Positions 27,557-35,107 of a stretch of DNA of 64,000 bases are shown here, one piece after another. A program made the translations under genes and the position numbers. The notes beneath the pieces are model-generated. The model saw nothing but the letters and a program-made list of their open reading frames with translations, was not told the DNA's origin and did no database searches. Source of the DNA: Catellatospora sp. KI3. Its GTDB lineage: Bacteria; Actinomycetota; Actinomycetes; Mycobacteriales; Micromonosporaceae. The DNA lies in NCBI RefSeq assembly GCF_029948125.1, contig NZ_JASAMB010000010.1, forward strand, positions 186,001-250,000, read 5' to 3'. Each line of letters opens with the position of its first letter. Position 1 is the stretch's first letter.

Positions 27557-28957
27557 TCAGCAGAGGCCGCCCCCGCACCCGCCGACCGGTGCCGGCTCGC
27601 CGGTCATCGGGTCGGGCAGGTCGGGCCGCGACTCCGGCTGCGCCCGTGCCGCGTTGGTCGGTTCGACCAGCACGAACAGGTCGTCGGCGTTCGGGTCGAC
27701 GAGGATCAGCGAGCCCAGGTCGGGCAGCTCGGGCTCCTCCGAGCCGGGCCGCTGCCAGCCCTCCAGCACCGTCACCGCCGCGCCGCGCGTCCGCAGCACA
27801 CCGGCGACCACTTCCTCGGTCACGACCGGCGGGCCGTAGTCGGGGTCGTACATGCCGCCCTCGGCCGTGCCGCTGCCCGTCTGGGTGCAGTTCTCGGCGT
27901 TGGCGTCGCAGCGGTAGGTGACCGTGCTGCTGGTGGTCTTGCCGTCCTTGGAACTCGTCTCGGTGTGGCTGACGGAGGTGTCCATGACCTGGCCGTTGGC
28001 GTTCAGGTTGTACCTGACCGTGTCGGTCTGGCTCTCGGTGTGCCCGTCCTTGAAGTTGAGCGTGACCGTGGTGGACTCCTTGATGATGTTGCCGTCCGCG
28101 TCCTTGGTCGTCTCGTGCTCCTCGTCGACGCGTACGTCACCCTCCCAGTGGCTGTCCAGGGTGGTCGTCACGGTCGGCCCCGCCGAGCCGCCGGAGTTGG
28201 TGTACTCGACGGTGGTCGTCCCGTCCTTGCCGCTCGTGGTGTGCGTCTCCGAGCCGTCGCCGTACGTGGTGATGTCGCCGCTGCCGAGGCCTCCCCAGTC
28301 CTTGGTGCTGTCCACCACCCCGCCGCGCTCGGCCCCGTAGGTGGCCCTGCCGTCCACGCCCAGCATCGAGGTCTGTGTGCGGCCCAGCTTGACCCCGGCC
28401 AGCTTCAGGCCGCCCCCGGTGGTGCCGCCGTTGGTGCCGGGCAGGTCGAGGCCGAGGCTGAACGGGTCCTTCGTCGGGTCGAGGCCGAACTTCTTCATCA
28501 GGTCCCCGGTCACGCCGAACTTGCCCGCGATGTCGGCACGGCCGGAGAGCGGGAACGCGCCCAGCCAGTCGTGGGCGATCTCCTGCCGCTGCCGCACCAG
28601 CTCGGCGGGCAGCAGGAAGAACGCGCCCGCGCCCGCTTCGAACGAGGGCAGCGCCCGGTCTACCGCGAGGTCGACCACCTTCTGCAGCAGCGGGCGGCTG
28701 TACTTGTCGTCCGGGTCGGTGCCGGCGGCCATCTCGTCGGCGTCGCAGTAGCCGTCGCCGTCGGAGTCGACCACGAGCCAGGCCGCGTAGCAGGCGGTCG
28801 TATCGCAGGCGAGCAGGTTGCGGATGGGGCGGCGGGGCGGGTCCTCGGCGGCGGCAGCGGGCGTCGCCACGACGGCCAGCGCCAGCACGGCGGCGGCGGC
28901 GAGTGCTCGCCGCGTGGCCGCGAACGTGCTGCCTCGGTATACGGAGGGGCTTGTCAT
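27557..28957 (-). CDS. Secreted Thr/Ser/Gly-rich protein with a calcium-binding-type DxDxDG motif
   Basis: A 466-aa exported protein from ATG 28957. A signal peptide ends near AAA-EDP. Residues ~60-85 hold VDSDGDGYCDADEMAAGTDP, a thrombospondin type 3/EF-like calcium loop with the usual x-G-T-D-P ending. The middle (~190-360) is very rich in Thr, Ser, Gly and Asp and reads as repeated beta strands (GKDGTTTVEYTNSGG, SKDGKTTSSTVTYR). The tail ends GGCGGGLC, and six Cys in all suggest disulfides. I do not recognise the whole protein. A calcium-stabilised extracellular or spore-surface role is plausible. Confidence 0.7.
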   Translation of the reverse strand: MTSPSVYRGSTFAATRRALAAAAVLALAVVATPAAAAEDPPRRPIRNLLACDTTACYAAWLVVDSDGDGYCDADEMAAGTDPDDKYSRPLLQKVVDLAVDRALPSFEAGAGAFFLLPAELVRQRQEIAHDWLGAFPLSGRADIAGKFGVTGDLMKKFGLDPTKDPFSLGLDLPGTNGGTTGGGLKLAGVKLGRTQTSMLGVDGRATYGAERGGVVDSTKDWGGLGSGDITTYGDGSETHTTSGKDGTTTVEYTNSGGSAGPTVTTTLDSHWEGDVRVDEEHETTKDADGNIIKESTTVTLNFKDGHTESQTDTVRYNLNANGQVMDTSVSHTETSSKDGKTTSSTVTYRCDANAENCTQTGSGTAEGGMYDPDYGPPVVTEEVVAGVLRTRGAAVTVLEGWQRPGSEEPELPDLGSLILVDPNADDLFVLVEPTNAARAQPESRPDLPDPMTGEPAPVGGCGGGLC

Positions 28958-29187
28958 GTGGCGAATGCTGGCACCGCCGATCGCGCCCGTACCCTCTATG
29001 CCTTTTCTGCGACACCCGGTGCCGCCTGTCCCAGTGGATTCCCTAGCTCGCCATCACGTTTTCGCGCTGTCACGCGCGCCGACCGTCCGGCTTTACCGGC
29101 CGATCGACGGGGTCGCACGAATTGATCATCTTCTTATGATCGTGTGCGATGTGGACCCGATCGGTCCCACTGACCAGTGGAGGATCT

Positions 29188-29655
29188 GTGCGTAAGTGGT
29201 ATGCGGCGGCAATGGCGGCGCTCGGTCTGGCGGTTCTGCTCGTGGTGCCCGGCACCGCGGGTGCGAAGCCGGACGCGGCGCCCGGGTGCGAGCGGCACTT
29301 CGACGAGGCGGTGGCCGACTTCGACGCCGTCTTCCTGGCCAAGGACCTGCCCGCGGTGATGGCCTACTACCACGAGGACGCGGTGCAGATCGGCTCGACC
29401 GGCGCCTACCGTCCGACCAAGGCGGCGATCGAGGCCAACTTCACCAACCTGTTCAAGTACAACTTCACCGCGACGTTCCCTGAGGTCACGAAGAGGATCG
29501 ACGGCTGCCACGGGGCGACCCTGGTGGTCGACTTCACCCTGGCCATCCCGTCGGTGAACTTCAAGCAGCACTTCTACAACGCGCTGACCTTCGTACGCGA
29601 GCGCGGCCAGTGGCAGATCATCCTGGACGTCAGCTCGCCGCTGCCGGTGGTCTGA
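29188..29655 (+). CDS. Secreted SnoaL/DUF4440-like (NTF2-fold) protein
   Basis: A 155-aa protein. GTG 29188 has GGAGG at 29179-29183, and the upstream ATG frame lacks a ribosome site. A signal peptide ends at AGA-KP. The mature part follows the NTF2-like cone fold: a first helix with HFDEAVADFDAVFLAKDLPA, then VMAYYHEDAVQIGSTGAYRP, then strand-rich VVDFTLAIP and HFYNALTFVRERGQWQII. SnoaL/DUF4440 proteins range from cyclases to binding proteins. The mature domain has two cysteines, which fits an exported form. No specific reaction can be named. Confidence 0.75.
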   Translation: MRKWYAAAMAALGLAVLLVVPGTAGAKPDAAPGCERHFDEAVADFDAVFLAKDLPAVMAYYHEDAVQIGSTGAYRPTKAAIEANFTNLFKYNFTATFPEVTKRIDGCHGATLVVDFTLAIPSVNFKQHFYNALTFVRERGQWQIILDVSSPLPVV

Positions 29656-29666
29656 TCGTCGTGACC

Positions 29667-29701
29667 CGGCCCGCCGCCGGCAGTGCGCCGGTGGCGGGCC
29701 G
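29667..29701. terminator. Bidirectional terminator
   Basis: CGGCCCGCCGCCGGC (29667-29681) pairs with GCCGGTGGCGGGCCG (29687-29701), one G-T mismatch, followed by CTTTCG. It lies between converging stops at 29655 and 29711. Confidence 0.85.
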
Positions 29702-29710
29702 CTTTCGACC

Positions 29711-30364
29711 CTAGTCGGAGGCTTTGCGGGCCAGCAGGTGGACGCTCTGGAACTGCCGCTTGTCGGTGGGCTCGGGCTCGCGGACCATCCGGGCGACCTC
29801 GGTCAGCCCGGCTTCCTGCAGGGTCGCGGCGAGATGGTCGGGCCACCACCGGTAGGCGGGCGCGACCAGGTGGTCGAAGACCTGCGTCGGGTGCGCCGGA
29901 CCCTCGCTGGCCGAGAAGCCGATCAGCAGGTGGCCGCCGGGTGCCAGCACCCGGTGGAACTCCGCCAGGATGGCGGGCACCTCGGGCGGCGGAGTGTGGA
30001 TCACGGACCAGCGCGACAGCACGCCGCCCAGTTCGCCGTCGGCGATGTCCAGCGCGGCCATGGTGCCGACCTCGAACCGCAGACCCGGATGGGCCTGCCG
30101 GGCCAGCTCGATCATCGCGGGGGACACGTCGACCCCGAACACGGCCAGCCCCAGCCCGGCCAGGTGACCGGTGACGTAGCCGGGTCCGCACCCCAGATCC
30201 GCCACCCGGCCGTCGCCGCTGCCGCGCGCGACCTCCGCGAACGCACCCAGGATCGCGCGGTCCAGCGGGCTGTCGCGCAGCGAGTCCCGGAACAGCTGCT
30301 CGTACTCGGCCGCCGCGCCGTCGTAGCCCGCGCGGGTGGCGGTGAGGGCATCAGATTCGATCAC
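29711..30364 (-). CDS. Class I SAM-dependent methyltransferase
   Basis: A 217-aa enzyme from GTG 30364, 7 nt downstream of TAGTGT (30377-30372), so probably leaderless. SAM-binding motif I is VADLGCGPGYVTGHLAG (~residue 53). Motif II is the acidic VFGVDVSPAMIELAR, and EFHRVLAPGGHLLIGF is the post-III motif. It belongs to the Methyltransf_11/25 small-molecule group. The acceptor is unknown. The next upstream gene on the same strand encodes an SGNH hydrolase, 50 bp away, but each has its own leaderless-type promoter. Confidence 0.9.
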   Translation of the reverse strand: MIESDALTATRAGYDGAAAEYEQLFRDSLRDSPLDRAILGAFAEVARGSGDGRVADLGCGPGYVTGHLAGLGLAVFGVDVSPAMIELARQAHPGLRFEVGTMAALDIADGELGGVLSRWSVIHTPPPEVPAILAEFHRVLAPGGHLLIGFSASEGPAHPTQVFDHLVAPAYRWWPDHLAATLQEAGLTEVARMVREPEPTDKRQFQSVHLLARKASD

Positions 30365-30415
30365 GCCCGCGACACTAGCGCCGACGCCGGGCGGGCCGCT
30401 GCCCCCGCGGGCCGG

Positions 30416-31186
30416 TCACGTCGTCGGTTCCACCCGGGTCGGGGCGGGGCGCTTGGCCGTGATGCCGTCGCCGGAGGACTGGCCGCGGGCGTGCCGGACG
30501 AGCCACGGCCACAGGTGCCCGCGCAGCCAGGCGCCCTCGGCGGCGGCCCGCTGCCGTACCGTGCGGGCGGGTTCGGCGGGCAGCGGCTGCCCCCAGGACT
30601 CGTCGAAGCCGGGCAGCCCCAGCGCCCACGCCAGCCCGCGCCCGATCCGCTCGTGCCCGGCGCTGTTGGCGTGCAGCCGGTCCAGGCTCCACAGCCGCGG
30701 ATCCCCGGCGACCGGGTACGCCCCCAGGTCCAGCAGCACCGCACCCGTGCTCGCGCTCACCTCGCGCAGCGCCGCGTTGTACGCCGCGAACCGGCCGCGC
30801 AGCGGGCGCGCCAGCGGCAGCACCCGCATCGGGTCGGGCATGGTGAAGGTGAGCACGGTCGCCCCGGCGCCGATCAGGGCCGACTGCATCTGCCCGATCC
30901 GCCCGACCACGTCGTCGACGTCGAAGCGGCGCCGCAGCATGTCGTTGACCCCGGACACCACCGTGCACAGGTCGGGCCGCAGCTCCAGCGCGAGCGGCAG
31001 CTGCTCCTGCTGGATCTGGGCGGTCTCGCGGCCCCGGATGGCCAGGTTGGCGTACTCCAGCCCGGGGTGGGCCGCCGCGACGTGCTCGGCGAACCGGTCC
31101 GCCCAGCCCCGGAACCCGCCCCGGCCGTCCGGGTCGTCGAGCCCTTCGCTGGTGCTGTCACCGATCGCCACATACCGCCGCCACAT
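30416..31186 (-). CDS. SGNH/GDSL-family hydrolase
   Basis: A 256-aa enzyme from ATG 31186, 8 nt after TACGCT (31200-31195). Block I has the nucleophile Ser11 in AIGDSTSEG. Block II Gly/Ala is at IRGRETAQ. Block III Asn is in SGVNDML. Block V has the Asp/His pair in LDRLHANSAGHERIG. This is the cytosolic SGNH type common in actinomycetes, acting as an esterase or lipase on short acyl esters. There is no signal peptide. The C-terminal ~40 residues are basic and Pro-rich beyond the core fold. The substrate is unknown. Confidence 0.9.
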   Translation of the reverse strand: MWRRYVAIGDSTSEGLDDPDGRGGFRGWADRFAEHVAAAHPGLEYANLAIRGRETAQIQQEQLPLALELRPDLCTVVSGVNDMLRRRFDVDDVVGRIGQMQSALIGAGATVLTFTMPDPMRVLPLARPLRGRFAAYNAALREVSASTGAVLLDLGAYPVAGDPRLWSLDRLHANSAGHERIGRGLAWALGLPGFDESWGQPLPAEPARTVRQRAAAEGAWLRGHLWPWLVRHARGQSSGDGITAKRPAPTRVEPTT

Positions 31187-31213
31187 GGTCGGTGAGCGTA
31201 CCCGGGCCCGCGG

Positions 31214-32227
31214 TCACCGCTGCTGGACGAGGGCGCGGACGTGGTCCGGGACGCTCCGGTTGAAGACGGCGCGGCGGTCGGAGTAGCGGGCGTTGCCGGT
31301 CGACCAGGCCAGCTGCCCGCTGGTCCACACGCCGGGGGCGGCGGCGACGGCGCGCACCGCCGGGGCCCATACCGGGAAGGCGCGTACGGCGGCCTCGACG
31401 GCCGCGACCGCGCCGCGGTAGTCGGCCAGCCGCCGCCGGTACCGCGCGACCAGCAGTCCGGTGGCCGCGCCGAGCGAGCACGACTCCTGCGCGGCCAGGA
31501 TCGCGACCAGGTTCAGGGTGCTGCCCTGGGCCAGCTCCACCTCGGCCGACAGCAGGTCGTTGGAGATGGCGATCAGCTCGATGCCGGCGTCCAGGGCGCT
31601 GCGCAGCAGGGGGTCGTCGACGACCGCTTCGGGCAGTTCGATGTCGAGCGCGGCCTCGGTGAGCACGATCGCGATGTGCGCGCCGAGGTAGCGCGGCCGC
31701 TGGTCGAGGTACTCGGCGACGGTCGGGGTGCGCCCGGCGCCGGTCTGGACGGCCTCCCAGCGGCAGCCCTCGACGTACTCGTGCCAGGCCTGGCGGAAGC
31801 GGGCCTGCCACTGCGCGGAGGTGCGCGCCGCCAGCGCCTGCCACGCGTGCGCGACGGCGGTGCCGAGCACGCTGTCCTCGGCCGGGCCGGGGGCGGCGAG
31901 CAGGCCGGTCAGCCTGGTGCAGAGGGCGTCCAGCTCCGCGGGCGGCAGCTGCGGCGCGAGGGCTTCGAGCTGGTCGTCGGCGACCGACCACAGCGCCATC
32001 CACTGGGCCAGCAGCGGCAGCATCTCCGGCCGGGCGTCGGGGTACATGCAGCCGACCATGGCGCCGAAGTCGGTCTCGGCGAGGTAGTCGTCGCCGAGTT
32101 CGGGGTCGACGACGCCGTGGCGGTAGAGGAAGTCACGCGCGGCCTGGTCGGCCTGGTCTGCGGCGGGGTGCAGCCGCAGTGGCACCGGTGGTTCCAGGTC
32201 GGCGGCACGCAGCGAGAACGAGGTCAC
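31214..32227 (-). CDS. Class I terpene synthase
   Basis: A 337-aa cyclase from GTG 32227 (ATG 32254 and 32284 are in frame upstream but lack better signals). The aspartate-rich motif is D84-D-Q-L-E88 in WSVADDQLE. The NSE triad is N223-D-x-x-S227-x-x-x-E231 in SNDLLSAEVE. Arg178 lies 45 residues before it, as expected for the pyrophosphate sensor, and a C-terminal ARY is present. All bacterial sesqui/diterpene synthase signatures are thus intact, so it should be active with Mg2+ on a prenyl diphosphate. There is no dedicated prenyltransferase or P450 next to it; the LAL regulator is upstream on the same strand. Confidence 0.9.
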   Translation of the reverse strand: MTSFSLRAADLEPPVPLRLHPAADQADQAARDFLYRHGVVDPELGDDYLAETDFGAMVGCMYPDARPEMLPLLAQWMALWSVADDQLEALAPQLPPAELDALCTRLTGLLAAPGPAEDSVLGTAVAHAWQALAARTSAQWQARFRQAWHEYVEGCRWEAVQTGAGRTPTVAEYLDQRPRYLGAHIAIVLTEAALDIELPEAVVDDPLLRSALDAGIELIAISNDLLSAEVELAQGSTLNLVAILAAQESCSLGAATGLLVARYRRRLADYRGAVAAVEAAVRAFPVWAPAVRAVAAAPGVWTSGQLAWSTGNARYSDRRAVFNRSVPDHVRALVQQR

Positions 32228-32293
32228 GTGTCCAGGATGGACGGTCCGGGCCATTGCCGCCAGGCCGTTCGGCCAACGTGGCACGCTGAGCGC

Positions 32294-34996
32294 TCAGTCT
32301 GTCACCCGCAGTAGTGCCGACCTGTTGGGGACGCCGTAGCGCCGGTACAGCCGGGTCAGGTTCGCCTCGACGGCCTTGACCGAAAGGTGCATCGCCCCGG
32401 CGATGGCCCGGTTGGTGGCGCCCGAGCGCAGCAGGTCCAGCAGGCGCCGGTCGGCGTCGCTCAGATCGGTCTCGCCCGCGTCCAGCCGCGCCAGCTCCTG
32501 CCGCGCGAACAGCGCGTACGGGGCGCAGCCCGCCTGCTCGTACCCCTCCAGCGCCTCGGCCAGCGCCGCCCGCGCGGCACCGCGCCGCCGGGCCCGCCGC
32601 TCCAGCCCGGCCAGGGTCAGCACGCACCGCAGCCGCTCCAGCGGGTACGGGTGCGGCGCCGCCATCAGCGCCCGCAGCCGGTCGGCGGCCTGCCGCGCAT
32701 CCCCGGCCGCCCCGTCCAGCAGCGCCGCGACCCGGTCCAGCCCGAGCAGGACCACGGTGCGGTTCTGCCGCAGCGCGGCCGCCCGCGCCTGGGCCAGCAC
32801 CTCCCGGGCCCGCACCGGTTCGCCCGCGAGCGCCAGCGCCTCGGCCAGGTCCGCGTCGACCAGGATCATCGTCGGGTCGTGGTAGCCCAGCTCGGCCAGC
32901 AGCTGGCGGCCCCGGTCGAGGTTGCGCGCGGCCGCCGCCGCGTCGCGCCGCAGCAGGTCGCAGCGGCCCACGAAGATCAGCGCGTACGCCTCCCACTCGC
33001 GGTCGGCCAGGGTGCCGCCGAGCACCACCGCCTCGGCCAGGTGCGCCGCCGCCCGCTCCACGGTGCCGCTGTTCAGCTCGGCCGCACCGGCCATGACCAG
33101 CGCGCCGGTCGGGGGCAGGTCGACCTCGCGCCACAGCAGCGCGCACAGCCGCCCCGCCTCGCCCGCGTCGGCGCACAGCCCGGCCCGGTTGTACACCGAC
33201 GACGCCGTGTACAGGGTGCGAGCCAGGTCGCGGGTGCGCCCCGCCCGCTCGGCGTCGACGACCGAGCGGCGGGCCGCGTCGACGGCCGCACCCATCTCGC
33301 CCCGGCGCATCTGCACGATCGCGTACCCCATCCGCACCCACACCGACGCCTTGTGCAGCGGCAGCGCCTGCGCCAGCGTCAGCGCCTCGGCCAGCGCGGG
33401 CAGCTCGCCGCCGCGGTCGGCCTGCATCTCGGTCTGCAGGCGGTGCGCCATCACCTCCAGCAGCAGGTCCGGGTCGCCGGAGACGCGGGCCAGCCGCTCG
33501 GCCTCGTCGACCTCCGACACCGCCACGGCGACCCCCAGGTCGCGGGCGAGCACGTCGGCGCGCATCGCGTGCAGCAGGCCGAGCAGCCGGGCGTCGCCCT
33601 CGGCGTCGGGCCGGGCCGCGTCGAGCACCACCCGGATCGCCTCCGGGGTGTCGGTGAGCAGCTCGGCCAGCAGCAGCCGGGCGCCGACCCGGGCGGTGCG
33701 GTCCGGGCGGCGCAGCACCGCCGCGCAGGTGGCGCGGGCCTGCTCGGTCAGCCCGGCCGCGGCCGCGTGCTCGGCGCAGGCGAGCAGCCGCCGCGCCGAC
33801 CGGCCCGGGTCGGGGCTGCGCGCGGCGGCCAGCCGGCACAGGGCGGCGGCGGTCGCGGGCGCACCGCGGTCGCGGGCGATCCGGGCGGCGGCCACGAGCT
33901 GCTCGGCCAGCTCCTCATCGGGGCGGGCGGCGGCCAGCGCCCGGTGCCGGGCCGACTCGACCGGGTCGTCGACCAGCGCGGCGAGCCGGGCGTGGGCGGT
34001 GCGGCGGGCGCGCGGGGTGGCGTCGCCGTACACGAGCTCGGCCAGCAGCGGGTGGCTGAACCGCAGCACCCCGTCCCGCTCGACCAGCAGAATGCCCGCG
34101 GCCAGCGCGGCGGCCAGGCCCGGATCGTTGTCGGGCAGCATCTCCCGGCCCGGTTTGGCACCGGTGGCCACCAGCAGCAGCGCGGGCGCGGCGGCGGCGG
34201 GCAGCGCGGCCAGCCGGTCGGCGAGCAGGTCGCGCAGCCGCTGCGGCACCGGCAGCGGGTCGTCGGGGCTGTCCCCGGCGCGGGCGTGCAGCGCTGCCCG
34301 GGCCAGCTCCAAAGCGAACAGCGGGTTGCCGCCGCTGGCCGCGCAGACCCGGTCGGCGGCCACCGCGGGCAGCGCCTGCGCCAGCCGGTCGGCCAGCAGG
34401 CGGCGCAGCGCGGCGGCGGGCAGCGTACTGACCTCCAGCTCCAGCAGCGGTGCCGGGCACAGGCGCCCGGCGGTGGCGGCGGCGCCCTCGTCGACCAGCT
34501 CGGCGGCCAGCACCCGGACCGGGGTGCCCGCCAGCCGCCGGGCGGCGAAGGCCAGCACCTCGGCGCTGGCCTCGTCGAGGAACTGGGCGTCGTCCAGTAC
34601 CAGCAGCACCGGCACCTCGGCCGCGACCAGCCGCAGCCCCTCGACCACCGCGACCCGGATGGCGAGCTGGTCGGTGGCGCGGCCGGTCGGCGGCGCGGCC
34701 CGCAGCAGCGCGCTGTCCAGCGCCTCGCGCAGGTGCTGCGGCAGGCCGGACAGCCGCCCCAGCACCGGCCCGAACAGGTCGATCAGCGCCAGGTACGGCA
34801 GCTCGCGCTCGGCCGCCGTCGGGCAGGCGCGCAGCACCAGCTCACCGGCGTGCCCGGCCTGTGCCGCCAGCGCCGCCAGCAGCGTCGACTTACCGATCCC
34901 CCCGGGTCCGCGCAGCAGGACGCTCCCGCCGGTGCGCAGCTGCGCCCAGCACTGCTCCTGCTCCTCGGTGCGGCCCAGCATCGCGCCCGCGTCCAT
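32294..34996 (-). CDS. LuxR-family transcriptional regulator of the LAL (large ATP-binding) type
   Basis: A 900-aa protein from ATG 34996. The N-terminal AAA/STAND ATPase has Walker A GPGGIGKSTLLAAL (~residue 29) and Walker B VLLVLDDAQFLDEAS. A long Ala/Leu-rich helical middle resembles TPRs. The C-terminal LuxR helix-turn-helix lies at ~840-895 (LLRSGATNRAIAGAMHLSVK, EANLTRLYRRYGV). LAL proteins activate antibiotic or sugar-use operons. It stands 67 bp upstream of the terpene synthase on the same strand, so regulation of terpene formation or a shared transcript is plausible but unproven. Confidence 0.9.
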   Translation of the reverse strand: MDAGAMLGRTEEQEQCWAQLRTGGSVLLRGPGGIGKSTLLAALAAQAGHAGELVLRACPTAAERELPYLALIDLFGPVLGRLSGLPQHLREALDSALLRAAPPTGRATDQLAIRVAVVEGLRLVAAEVPVLLVLDDAQFLDEASAEVLAFAARRLAGTPVRVLAAELVDEGAAATAGRLCPAPLLELEVSTLPAAALRRLLADRLAQALPAVAADRVCAASGGNPLFALELARAALHARAGDSPDDPLPVPQRLRDLLADRLAALPAAAAPALLLVATGAKPGREMLPDNDPGLAAALAAGILLVERDGVLRFSHPLLAELVYGDATPRARRTAHARLAALVDDPVESARHRALAAARPDEELAEQLVAAARIARDRGAPATAAALCRLAAARSPDPGRSARRLLACAEHAAAAGLTEQARATCAAVLRRPDRTARVGARLLLAELLTDTPEAIRVVLDAARPDAEGDARLLGLLHAMRADVLARDLGVAVAVSEVDEAERLARVSGDPDLLLEVMAHRLQTEMQADRGGELPALAEALTLAQALPLHKASVWVRMGYAIVQMRRGEMGAAVDAARRSVVDAERAGRTRDLARTLYTASSVYNRAGLCADAGEAGRLCALLWREVDLPPTGALVMAGAAELNSGTVERAAAHLAEAVVLGGTLADREWEAYALIFVGRCDLLRRDAAAAARNLDRGRQLLAELGYHDPTMILVDADLAEALALAGEPVRAREVLAQARAAALRQNRTVVLLGLDRVAALLDGAAGDARQAADRLRALMAAPHPYPLERLRCVLTLAGLERRARRRGAARAALAEALEGYEQAGCAPYALFARQELARLDAGETDLSDADRRLLDLLRSGATNRAIAGAMHLSVKAVEANLTRLYRRYGVPNRSALLRVTD

Positions 34997-35052
34997 CACC
35001 GCACAGTGTTGCGCGCGCGACCGATTCGCGCGAGGCCCCCGCACACGGCAGA

Positions 35053-35082
35053 GCCCCCCGCACCGAGCCGGGTGCGGGGGGC
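35053..35082 (-). terminator. Terminator hairpin after the M4 protease gene
   Basis: Perfect 12-bp arms GCCCCCCGCACC (35053-35064) and GGTGCGGGGGGC (35071-35082) with a 6-nt loop, 26 bp past the minus-strand stop at 35108 and before the next start at 34996. Confidence 0.85.
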
Positions 35083-35107
35083 GGTCCTGTCCGGAAGGTG
35101 CTCCGGC

